Positions 1 through 6,140 are shown, counted from the stretch's first letter. The stretch: 6,287 nt of DNA from Treponema sp. (GCA_014804085.1 JAAVAM010000071.1:1-6287); one strand, 5' to 3'. The notes: generated by a model from the letters alone, not told the origin. Made by a program: numbers and translations.

Positions 1-828
1 GCTGCCCGTCACGTCCTCAAGCCACAGCTGACGTGCGTCAGTGGTGGTCAGGTCAAGCCCGCGCGTAACGGGATCAAGCCCTGCCTTGATTGCCGCGCCG
101 CTGTCGTTGATTTTGGCGATGAGCGCGTAGATGTTGTCGCCCGTCTCAACCTGAATCAGCTGCCCGTCCACCGAAATCGTGGAATCCCGCGTCGCCTGCC
201 AATTGGTCGCGTCGCGCCCGCCGAACAGCCGCTGCTTCTCCGCCCAGAACGTGCGGTTGCCCGCGTTCTCCACCGTGATGTAGCGGTTCTCGTCAAGCTC
301 GACTTTGTTGGAATCAATCGTGCCGTTGTAGCGAACGCCCGCCACGAGCGGAACGGACGAGCCTTCCACCGCGCCCATATCGATGTCGAACGCGCGCATG
401 TGCGTGTTCGTGCCCGCAAAAATCGATGAGCCGTCCGGACCGGTCGCGTTGGCGTTCTGAATCAGCTCGCCCAAAAGCTCGTTCACCTCAACCGCCATGT
501 TGCTCAGGTCGTCCTTGGTGTACGTGCCGTGTGCCCCGCTCACCGCAAGCTCGCGCACACGCTGCATGATCTCAAGCGAATTGTACATATACCCTTCGCG
601 GTACTGAAACTGATCGCGCAGCGTGGCGGCATTCTTCTCAAAATGCTCGACGCGCGTCAGGTAGGAATCGTATTTGACCAGATGCCCGGCAGAAATCGGG
701 TCGTCGCGCAGGTTGAGAATCCGCTGCTGCGTGCCGATCTGATTGGTCACGCGGTTCAGCCGGCTCTCCTGCTGACGGAGATTATACTGCGTGTTGTTGT
801 TGTTCATCTGACTCGATATTCTGCGCAT
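1..828 (-). CDS. flgL: Flagellar hook-filament junction protein FlgL, 3'-truncated by window edge
   Basis: Second hook-filament junction protein (HAP3), which joins FlgK to the flagellin filament; in spirochaetes it acts in the periplasmic flagellum after export by the flagellar type III apparatus. The 276 visible residues begin MRRISSQMNNNNTQYNLRQQ and continue with a helical D0/D1 segment containing NLRDDPISAGH (about residues 39-49) and the flagellin-like stretch ELLGELIQNANATGPDGSSIFAGTNTH (about 118-144). The reading frame is still open at base 1. Treponemal FlgL is around 420 residues as I recall it, so roughly the C-terminal third, with its closing D0 helix, is missing. The ATG at 828 has an AGGAGA ribosome site six bases upstream and matches the usual treponemal N-terminus. 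It starts 36 bases after the flgK stop, so it is very likely co-transcribed with flgK. Identification rests on motifs and gene order. Confidence 0.95.
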   Translation of the reverse strand, partial: MRRISSQMNNNNTQYNLRQQESRLNRVTNQIGTQQRILNLRDDPISAGHLVKYDSYLTRVEHFEKNAATLRDQFQYREGYMYNSLEIMQRVRELAVSGAHGTYTKDDLSNMAVEVNELLGELIQNANATGPDGSSIFAGTNTHMRAFDIDMGAVEGSSVPLVAGVRYNGTIDSNKVELDENRYITVENAGNRTFWAEKQRLFGGRDATNWQATRDSTISVDGQLIQVETGDNIYALIAKINDSGAAIKAGLDPVTRGLDLTTTDARQLWLEDVTGS

Positions 829-864
829 GGCGGTCTCCTATAAAAACGCACTGTTTGACCGACT

Positions 865-2772
865 TTAAACGCCCAGCCGGTTGATAATCGTGTCCAGCAT
901 ACCGTCAATCACGGTGATGAATTTCGCCGCCGCGTTGTACCCATGCTGGAATTTGATGATGTCCGCCAGCTCCTCGTCGATATTGACCCCGCTGATGCTG
1001 TCGCGCAAATCGCGGAGATCGTTCATGATTTTGTTCTGGCTGAGCAAGTTCGTCTCCGCCTGCTCTCCCCGCAGGCCGACGTTGGTCACGCTGTTGGCAA
1101 AATACTCGTCGAACGTGCGATCCGTGCCGATCATCACCTGCGAGTTGCGGATCGCCGCAATCTCCACCGCCACGCGCCCGTCGCCCGCCATCACCTCGGG
1201 CGGTCGATTTTCGCCACGGGAAATCGGCATTGCCGCCGCCACGCTCAGCACATCCGTGCGGATTGCCTGATTCACCGCGACATAGCCCGCCGGGTTCAGC
1301 ACGGGCGCGACCGAAAAAGTAGCCACGTGTCCATGCTCTACGTCAGCCACGAGCGCGTTCACCGCGTCCGCCTGCGCAAAGTCATACGCGCCCGCCGCGC
1401 CGGAATCGTTCAGAATGCCCGCGTAGCCGGTCAGGAACATACCGCTGTCCTCCACGTGGCGGATGACAAAATCGGGGTTCTCCCGGTCGCTCGCCGTGGT
1501 CGCCTTCAGCACGAGGCGGTTGTCGCGGTCAAGATACGCCTTGACCTCGCCGTCGCTGTCGTTGATGCGGTTGACCACCGCGTCAACCGTGTCGGTGGCA
1601 TAGTACGGCACGGTCACGGTGCCGCTCTTCCCGCTGAACGTCATCTCGCCTTCCAAGCCCACCTTGTCCTGCCCATGCAGCGCGTTCGCGCCCGTAAAGC
1701 GGAAAATGTACGACGTGTCCAGCTGCCCGTCGCCGTTGCGGTCATAGTTGCCGTTCACGTCGGTCACGAACGGATGCTGCGTAAAGAAATCCAATCCTGT
1801 CACGCCGTTCGCGCCGATGCCCGCCTTGTGCTCGTCGTTCACCAAGTCGGCAAAATTCATCGTCATCGTGTTCAGCGACTGTATCTCGCCGCGCACGTCC
1901 ACGTCGCGCAGCTCAATGAGCGCGCCGAGCGTACCGCCGGAAATCTCCGCGAGGTTGCCCGTGTCTTTCCAAATGACTTCGCTGTAGCCGTTGTTGTCGG
2001 TTGTCGCACGGATGTCGAGGCCACGCGCGACCGAGCCTTGCACCAGAACGTGCCCGTCAATATGCACCATGAATTCGTCCGCGTCGCGGCGGTCGGTCGT
2101 AATGTTGGCGAGCGCGCCCAGTTTCTCCACGAGCAGGTCGCGGCGGTCATACAAATCGTTGGGATTGTCGCCCATCGCCTCCGAGCGCACGATCTCGTTG
2201 TTGATGCGGGCAATCTGATTGGCAAAGTCGTTCACCTGCCGCACGGTCGCCTCGATGTCGCCGTTGAGCATCGTGCCCACGCCGGAAAGGCTCGCGAACC
2301 GTTGGTGAATCGATGTCGTCAGGCTCTCGCCGCGCGTCACCACCGCCTGCCGTGCCGCCTTGTTGTCCGGGAACACCGACAGCTCCTGCCACGCCGACCA
2401 GAACCGGTCCATGTTCGTGCGGACGGACACGTCGTTCGGCTCGTTGTAAATCTGTTCGAGCATGACGTAGTATTTCTCGCGCGTCGCCCAATAGCTTTCC
2501 TGGTTTTCCTGCGCCACGATGCGCTGGTCGAGCAGCTCGTCGCGCAGGCGGGTAATCTGCTCGATCGCCGTTCCCTGCCCGATCTGTCCGGGAGTCTCCG
2601 CGCGCGTCAGGTCGGGACGGTAAATCGGGTCAAACGCCTTTGCCTGCACGCGCTGCCGGGTGTAGCCTTCGGTATCCGCATTGGAAATATTATGCCCCGC
2701 CGTGTTTATCTGCTGGGCGTGCGCCATCAGGCTGCGCTTGCCAAGTTCAATTGCTCCAAATGAATTCGCCAT
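865..2772 (-). CDS. flgK: Flagellar hook-associated protein 1 (FlgK)
   Basis: First hook-filament junction protein (HAP1), which polymerises on the distal end of the hook and is exported by the flagellar type III system. The protein has 635 residues, long for FlgK (about 550 in enterics), as is usual in spirochaetes. The N-terminal rod/hook signature is clear at residues 28-41 (NISNADTEGYTRQR) and is followed by the D1 helices. The C-terminal D0 helix is intact in the last ~39 residues (NIDEELADIIKFQHGYNAAA and onward). The central region carries the variable inserted domains and a DxNxDGxxD acidic loop at residues 344-352. The ATG at 2772 has GGAGG eight bases upstream. The gene sits 83 bases after flgN and 36 before flgL, the expected junction-protein operon order. 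Codon use is strongly GC-biased, which produces a long shadow frame on the other strand. No frameshift is visible. Confidence 0.97.
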   Translation of the reverse strand: MANSFGAIELGKRSLMAHAQQINTAGHNISNADTEGYTRQRVQAKAFDPIYRPDLTRAETPGQIGQGTAIEQITRLRDELLDQRIVAQENQESYWATREKYYVMLEQIYNEPNDVSVRTNMDRFWSAWQELSVFPDNKAARQAVVTRGESLTTSIHQRFASLSGVGTMLNGDIEATVRQVNDFANQIARINNEIVRSEAMGDNPNDLYDRRDLLVEKLGALANITTDRRDADEFMVHIDGHVLVQGSVARGLDIRATTDNNGYSEVIWKDTGNLAEISGGTLGALIELRDVDVRGEIQSLNTMTMNFADLVNDEHKAGIGANGVTGLDFFTQHPFVTDVNGNYDRNGDGQLDTSYIFRFTGANALHGQDKVGLEGEMTFSGKSGTVTVPYYATDTVDAVVNRINDSDGEVKAYLDRDNRLVLKATTASDRENPDFVIRHVEDSGMFLTGYAGILNDSGAAGAYDFAQADAVNALVADVEHGHVATFSVAPVLNPAGYVAVNQAIRTDVLSVAAAMPISRGENRPPEVMAGDGRVAVEIAAIRNSQVMIGTDRTFDEYFANSVTNVGLRGEQAETNLLSQNKIMNDLRDLRDSISGVNIDEELADIIKFQHGYNAAAKFITVIDGMLDTIINRLGV

Positions 2773-2817
2773 GTTCCGAACCTCCGTGCCGACCGGGAAA
2801 ACAGTCCGCCGCTTTCA

Positions 2818-2845
2818 TTGTCGGAACGCGGGAATGACGACTTGA
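2818..2845 (-). promoter_or_regulatory. Possible second sigma-28-like promoter before flgK
   Basis: On the minus strand, TCAAGTCG (2845-2838), 12 bases, then TCCGACAA (2825-2818) resembles the sigma-28 consensus with one extra spacer base; the -35 octamer is identical to the one before flgN. It lies in the flgN-flgK gap. The off spacing makes this weak. Confidence 0.22.
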
Positions 2846-2855
2846 GGGAATTCGC

Positions 2856-3308
2856 TTAAAATACGCGGTCAAGCGTGACGCCGCTCAACTCAGGGCGGAC
2901 GATTTCTCCCGTGCGGGAATAGAGCGTGTTCCGGCGCTGCGGGACGACGGAATCGAACACGCCTTGCAGGAATTTGCGCGTGGTCTTGATATATTCGTTG
3001 AGCGCGTGGTTCTCGATCTTCGACTTTTGCAGCTTGCCGCGCACCTCGCTCAGCACGGGCGCGCAGTCCGCGTCCGACGCAAGGGAAGCGTCCCCGCTCA
3101 ACGCCGTGCGCGCGTCCTCAAGCTCCACGAATTTATCGGAAAGTGCCTGCAAGTTGTTCATCGCGTCCTCAAGGTGCGCCCAGTCCTTTTTTGCCACGCA
3201 GTCATGCAGCACCGACTGCTGCTCCAAAATAACGTCAAGCAGCGTGTTCTCTTCCTGCATAACCGCAATCAGCTCCTGCTTCGCCTCGATTTTTTGCTCT
3301 TCATACAT
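2856..3308 (-). CDS. flgN: FlgN-family flagellar export chaperone
   Basis: Predicted cytoplasmic chaperone that holds FlgK and FlgL soluble and presents them to the flagellar export gate. The 150-residue product is almost wholly helical and heptad-rich (ENTLLDVILEQQSVLHDCVA near residues 20-39, then a helix around AMNNLQALSDKFVELED, and LQKSKIENHALNEYIKTTRK near 94-113). This is the FlgN length and architecture. Sequence conservation in this family is poor, so the call leans on position directly upstream of flgK. The ATG at 3308 has no recognisable Shine-Dalgarno and lies seven bases after a sigma-28-like -10 element. A later in-frame ATG at 3260 (residue 17) has AGGAG twelve bases upstream and is a possible alternative, but it would shorten the first helix. 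No ATG exists further upstream in this frame as far as I read. Confidence 0.82.
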   Translation of the reverse strand: MYEEQKIEAKQELIAVMQEENTLLDVILEQQSVLHDCVAKKDWAHLEDAMNNLQALSDKFVELEDARTALSGDASLASDADCAPVLSEVRGKLQKSKIENHALNEYIKTTRKFLQGVFDSVVPQRRNTLYSRTGEIVRPELSGVTLDRVF

Positions 3309-3315
3309 ATTCTGA

Positions 3316-3342
3316 ATATCGGTGCCTGCGTCGGCGACTTGA
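3316..3342 (-). promoter_or_regulatory. Sigma-28-like promoter for flgN-flgK-flgL
   Basis: On the minus strand, TCAAGTCG (3342-3335), 11 bases, then ACCGATAT (3323-3316) aligns with the sigma-28 (FliA) consensus TAAAGTTT-N11-GCCGATAA at five of eight and six of eight positions, with exact spacing. The -10 ends seven bases before the flgN ATG. Late flagellar junction-protein genes are known sigma-28 targets in many bacteria. This is a match by eye, without a score. Confidence 0.45.
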
Positions 3343-3379
3343 CCGAAAACCGCACCACTCCGCGCGGGCGGCAGGCGTT

Positions 3380-3412
3380 CACAAAGAGAATGCCCCCGCG
3401 TCGTGCAGGGGC
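3380..3412 (-). terminator. Probable intrinsic terminator after the LRR lipoprotein gene
   Basis: On the minus strand, GCCCC (3412-3408) pairs with GGGGC (3396-3392), with an inner three-pair stem across one mismatch and a three-base loop. The stem is followed by the T-rich run ATTCTCTTTG. It lies about 34 bases past the lipoprotein stop and before the flagellar promoter, where a transcript end is expected. The T-run is interrupted, so efficiency is uncertain. Confidence 0.5.
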
Positions 3413-3445
3413 GAGGGTGGTTTTAGCGGAGAGATGTTATGTCAA

Positions 3446-4357
3446 CTACTCTGACTTCCATTCCGTTTTGTTCCCATTCGCATCCTTACCTGTTATCATC
3501 TTGCCTTCAAAGTTTCTTGATCTCGTTATGGCATTCCACTGCTCTTGTGTGCCGTCATAGTTCACAGTCGCAAGATTGTTGCACATATCAAATGCACTAG
3601 ATCCCATGTTCGTCACACTGCTAGGAATACTTACTTCTTTGAGTTCAGTACAGTTTTGAAACGCATACCAGCCGATACTCGTCACACTGTCGGGAATAGT
3701 CACGCTCGTAAGTTTGCCGCACCCGTTGAAAGCATTGTCACCGATGTACGTCACCGTTTCCGGGATTGTTATGTCCGTCTCATTTCCGATCGTGTACTTG
3801 ACCAGTTTGCCGTCGTCATTAATGGTAAATGTGCCAAGCGTTTCTGTTGCCGTACCGCCACCAGTGCCACCGCCAGTCGTTTTTTTGAACGGATAGCTTG
3901 CGCTAGAAGCAGTAATCGTAAGCGTTCCGTTACTTGCGCCGGAAGCAGTAATCGTAAACGTTGCGTACCCTCTAGTCGAATTGTATATTGTTAACGTCGC
4001 CGTAAAACTGCCGTCGTCATTTAGTTTCCACGTGTAAGAGTACGTCCCGGCGTTTACCTGACCGGCAGTTGCCGCACGCGCAATGCTTGCGGTCTTTACC
4101 GTGCCTTTTGTGATTTTACAGGTTTCTTCATCAAAAGACAGCGTAATCCCGTTCGTGCTGTCCTCCCACGTCGTACCCTTGAACGGATTGGCCTTGCCGT
4201 TGCCACTACCGCCGCCGTCTCCTGTGCTACCTCCACCTGTTTCTGTTCCTAATTCGCCGACATTCTTGCCGTCAAAGCCGAACGCGCCCGAACACCCCGC
4301 GGCGAGCAGGGCAAAAAGCACCGCGCCGCACACCAGACCAATGTATTTCTTCATCAT
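3446..4357 (-). CDS. BspA-type leucine-rich-repeat lipoprotein
   Basis: Predicted lipoprotein of 303 residues with unknown ligand; BspA-type LRR proteins of oral and gut bacteria are often surface adhesins. The signal peptide ends in a lipobox, LLAAGC, giving lipidated Cys22. A Gly/Ser/Thr-rich linker (about 41-54) leads to a beta-rich domain (about 57-158, opening NPFKGTTW), then a second Gly-rich linker (162-168). Three 23-residue LRR_5 repeats follow, with prolines at 199, 222 and 245 (ITIPETVTYIGDNAF, TIPDSVTSIGWYAF, SIPSSVTNMGSSAF). The closing NYDGTQEQWNAI cap is typical of treponemal members. The ATG at 4357 has AAGGAG six bases upstream; a second ATG follows at once. It starts 27 bases after the preceding beta-barrel gene and is probably co-transcribed. 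Base composition is visibly AT-richer than the flagellar genes (23 of 60 bases G or C at 3601-3660, against 39 of 60 at 2281-2340), compatible with transfer. Confidence 0.9.
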   Translation of the reverse strand: MMKKYIGLVCGAVLFALLAAGCSGAFGFDGKNVGELGTETGGGSTGDGGGSGNGKANPFKGTTWEDSTNGITLSFDEETCKITKGTVKTASIARAATAGQVNAGTYSYTWKLNDDGSFTATLTIYNSTRGYATFTITASGASNGTLTITASSASYPFKKTTGGGTGGGTATETLGTFTINDDGKLVKYTIGNETDITIPETVTYIGDNAFNGCGKLTSVTIPDSVTSIGWYAFQNCTELKEVSIPSSVTNMGSSAFDMCNNLATVNYDGTQEQWNAITRSRNFEGKMITGKDANGNKTEWKSE

Positions 4358-4384
4358 AAAAAACTCCTTGTAAAAACCACGCGC

Positions 4385-5029
4385 CTACTTGAAGCGGTAG
4401 GACGCGCCCGCCGTGAACGAAAACCCGTTCGACGTGCCGAAAAAGCCCGTGAAGTCCGCCAGTATGCCGATCTTCTCGGTCAGATTGAACGTCACCCCCA
4501 CGCCCATGTCGATGTCGAACCCGCCCGACACGTCGCGCCAGCCCGCGCCGTCATAAGCAGACAGCCCCGTTATCTCGGACGACACGAACGAAATCGGGAT
4601 CTCAAAGCCCACGAACGCATGCGGGATAAACCGCGAGTCGGGGATCATGGCGTTCCACACCGCCTTTGCACCCGGAACGAGCGTAAACGCGAACGCATCA
4701 ATCCCCCAGCCCGCATAGCCGATGTCCTTCCCGCCGAAGCCGAAGTCCAGCCCGACCTCAACCGCAAGCCCTTTCAGGAAGAAATTGTCATGCTCCGGGA
4801 AGAGAACCATGCCCGCCGACGGCCTCAATTTGAAGAAGCTCACGCTCTCGGATGCCGTCACGTAGTCATCCGCGTTGCCGGCATACGGCACGTCCACCGA
4901 CCGCATCTCATACCCCACCGCGAGCTTGGCGTACAGCGGCTTCCCGTCAAAGAACCCCGCCGCGCCCGCCGCCGCGGACATACCAAAAAATGCCATGAGA
5001 GCCACCGCCCTCACCACAAACCGTCTCAT
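4385..5029 (-). CDS. Exported protein, probable outer-membrane beta-barrel, function unknown
   Basis: The 214-residue product starts with a basic n-region (MRRFVVR), a hydrophobic core and an Ala-rich cleavage area (AAAGAA, cut near residue 23 or 24), so it should be exported. The mature part alternates hydrophobic and polar residues with many Gly and aromatic residues, and contains strand-like pieces such as YAKLAVGYEMRSV, LAVEVGLDFGFGG, IDMGVGVTFNL and IGILADFTGFFG. The C-terminus FSFTAGASYRFK resembles a last outer-membrane strand with a near-terminal phenylalanine. This fits a small eight-to-ten-strand barrel, but I recognise no named family. The ATG at 5029 is chosen because AGGAG lies six bases upstream and the signal peptide begins there. 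The frame stays open upstream to a GTG at 5347, but that extension is repeat DNA. The LRR lipoprotein follows after 27 bases. Confidence 0.8.
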   Translation of the reverse strand: MRRFVVRAVALMAFFGMSAAAGAAGFFDGKPLYAKLAVGYEMRSVDVPYAGNADDYVTASESVSFFKLRPSAGMVLFPEHDNFFLKGLAVEVGLDFGFGGKDIGYAGWGIDAFAFTLVPGAKAVWNAMIPDSRFIPHAFVGFEIPISFVSSEITGLSAYDGAGWRDVSGGFDIDMGVGVTFNLTEKIGILADFTGFFGTSNGFSFTAGASYRFK

Positions 5030-5048
5030 ACCTGTCTCCTCGTCCGTC

Positions 5049-5067
5049 GCAGCCCTTTCAGGGCTGC
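5049..5067. repeat. 8-bp perfect hairpin beside the beta-barrel gene's RBS
   Basis: GCAGCCCT at 5049-5056 and AGGGCTGC at 5060-5067 form a perfect stem with a three-base loop. On the minus strand it ends eight bases before the AGGAG ribosome site at 5036-5040, close enough to affect ribosome access. On the plus strand it is followed by TTTCGAGTTTTT, but no plus-strand gene needs a terminator here. Confidence 0.8.
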
Positions 5068-5070
5068 TTT

Positions 5071-5137
5071 CGAGTTTTTGCTTGCTCGCACCGCTCGCAT
5101 TTTCGTTCGCTTCGCTACCGAAAACCGCAAAAACTCG
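5071..5137. repeat. 11-bp inverted repeat with 45-base spacer and nested hairpin
   Basis: CGAGTTTTTGC at 5071-5081 is the exact reverse complement of 5127-5137. Inside the spacer, TTTTCG at 5100-5105 pairs with 5119-5124, and on the minus strand the heptamer TGCGAGC occurs twice, separated by two bases. It lies upstream of the beta-barrel start, so if transcribed it would form a large stem in that gene's 5' leader. A REP-like dispersed element is equally possible. Confidence 0.8.
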
Positions 5138-5174
5138 CATACTGTTATCTCGCACACAAAAGTTGCGATCATTC

Positions 5175-5198
5175 CGTTCTCCCTTGTAGGGGAGAACG
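5175..5198. repeat. 10-bp inverted repeat (hairpin)
   Basis: The arms 5175-5184 and 5189-5198 pair over nine Watson-Crick pairs plus one G-T pair (CGTTCTCCC with its complement), around the four-base loop TGTA. It lies about 195 bases downstream of the HU-like gene's stop on the minus strand. Neither strand has an immediate T-run after it, so it is not a standard intrinsic terminator; it may be an atypical one or a REP-like element. Confidence 0.75.
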
Positions 5199-5388
5199 CC
5201 GCCACTATGCCCCGCGCTGTTCGGGACTATGCTCCCGCGCCACCGCGGGATTATGCACCTGCACACCTGCGGGACTATGCATCCGCGCCACCGCGGGAGT
5301 ACGCATCCGCGCACCTGCGGTGCTATGTATCCGCGCCCCCGCGGCACTATGCTCCCGCACGGGCGCGGATACCGGCAGCCGCGCCGCC
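5199..5388. repeat. 24-bp tandem repeat array (six clear units plus degenerate flanks)
   Basis: Six consecutive 24-bp units start at 5221, 5245, 5269, 5293, 5317 and 5341. Most share a GCGGGACTATGC-like first half and a CCGC-containing second half. A 22-bp degenerate copy precedes them (5199-5220) and a decayed copy follows (5365-5388). Unit ends alternate between CCACC and CACCT over the first four units, suggesting a 48-bp higher-order period. Several units are themselves palindromic, for example CGGGA/TCCCG at 5222-5226 and 5233-5237 around a six-base loop. There are no unique spacers, so it is not a CRISPR array. The period is a multiple of three, so all frames persist through it. Confidence 0.92.
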
Positions 5389-5393
5389 GCCCG

Positions 5394-6113
5394 TTACGCT
5401 CCCGCGCCCACCGAAAGCACCCTGCCGAACCGCCCGACCTTGAGCGTCTTCACCGGCTTCCGCGACGCATCCACCTTCGTGCGCACCTCGGCGTAGTACG
5501 TGCCGGGGGCGATGTCCGCCGGTATCATCACCATGACCCGCGCGGGCTTGTTCTCCGCCACCACGCCGCAGCGCACCGTCTCGCCGCCGTTTTCCGGCAC
5601 GAGGAACACGCCCTGCGTTTCGTCCGACGCGTCGAACTTGAGCCGCGACCCGGTGAGCCGCAGGATGCCGCCCGCCGTCACCGTGCTGTTCACCGCCCCG
5701 GAAACCACGTCAGCCGCCTCGGTGATGTACGGCCCGGCGTTCGCGCCCTCGGTCTTCTCCGTCTTTACGGACTTCACCGCCTCGCGCAGCGCCGTCCCCG
5801 CGTTCACGTTGACCGACACCGTGTGCCGCGCCCTGTCGAACATGTCCGCCATGCCATTGAACACGCCCGACACGCTGAACGACGTGTTGAACAGCGGCGC
5901 GTTCACCGCACTCCCGTCCGCCGTCAGCTCGCCGACCACCTCCGTGTACACCTGCAGCACCGCCGCCACGTCCGCACGTGTCAAGGTCGTCCCCCGCCTC
6001 ATCATCAGATCGATGACCTCATCCTGCGAATACGACCGCACGTCCTGCACCTGCGCCATGCAGTCGTCCGGCTCCGGCGTGAGCAGGTTCTCACGCAGCG
6101 AATACTTGAGCAT
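5394..6113 (-). CDS. HU-like DNA-binding protein with C-terminal DUF4469 domain
   Basis: The 239-residue protein closely resembles, from memory, the two-domain HU-like/DUF4469 proteins abundant in Bacteroides. The N-terminal half (about 1-120) has the atypical HU/IHF fold signature: MLKYSLRENLLT, then DEVIDLMMRRGTTLTRADV with AVLQVYTEVV, then NAPLFNTSFSVSGVF and the NVNAGTALREAVKSVK segment. The C-terminal half (about 130-230) looks like DUF4469, an Ig-like beta domain: TAGGILRLTGSRLKF, ENKPARVMVMIPADI, GTYYAEVRT and the closing KTLKVGRFGRVLSV. No signal peptide is visible, so it should be cytoplasmic. The ATG at 6113 is preceded by a strong AGGAGG six bases upstream; an upstream ATG at 6212 would add an Arg-rich stretch from the hairpin leader and is not favoured. 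DNA binding is inferred from the fold; the physiological role is unknown. The stop lies just beside the tandem array. Confidence 0.88.
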   Translation of the reverse strand: MLKYSLRENLLTPEPDDCMAQVQDVRSYSQDEVIDLMMRRGTTLTRADVAAVLQVYTEVVGELTADGSAVNAPLFNTSFSVSGVFNGMADMFDRARHTVSVNVNAGTALREAVKSVKTEKTEGANAGPYITEAADVVSGAVNSTVTAGGILRLTGSRLKFDASDETQGVFLVPENGGETVRCGVVAENKPARVMVMIPADIAPGTYYAEVRTKVDASRKPVKTLKVGRFGRVLSVGAGA

Positions 6114-6140
6114 ACGCTCCCTCCTCGATAAAAGAGATAA

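Larger units (their letters stand above)
5030..5393. other. 364-bp repeat-rich intergenic region
   Basis: No convincing gene lies between the HU-like gene and the beta-barrel gene. The region holds, from high to low coordinate, a 24-bp tandem array, a 10-bp hairpin at 5175-5198, an 11-bp inverted repeat with 45-base spacer at 5071-5137, and an 8-bp hairpin at 5049-5067. The minus strand has no stop in the frame of the beta-barrel gene, but the implied peptide is an eight-residue Arg/Cys/Pro repeat without a ribosome site of normal spacing. I see no clear -35/-10 pair for the downstream gene. Confidence 0.8.

Noticed and set aside
829..869. Sigma-28 promoter before flgL (TAAAGTCG overlapping the flgK stop)
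   Set aside because: The -35-like octamer is good, but the sequence at the right spacing (CGTTTTTA) does not resemble a sigma-28 -10.
943..2763. Open plus-strand frame of 606 codons opposite flgK
   Set aside because: It mirrors flgK, is rich in Arg, His and Val, has no recognisable domain and no ribosome site that I can see. Strong third-position GC bias in flgK removes antisense stops.
3414..3445. Sigma-70 promoter starting with TTGACA just after the lipoprotein stop
   Set aside because: The only -10-like hexamer, TAAAAC, is 14 bases away, too close, and a terminator-like hairpin follows before flgN.
3342..5128. 12-bp direct repeat ACCGAAAACCGC at 3342-3353 and 5117-5128
   Set aside because: One shared 12-mer in a 6-kb GC-biased window can arise by chance, and the flanks do not align.
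5199..5388. CRISPR array
   Set aside because: The 24-bp units follow one another directly without unique spacers, and no cas gene is present.
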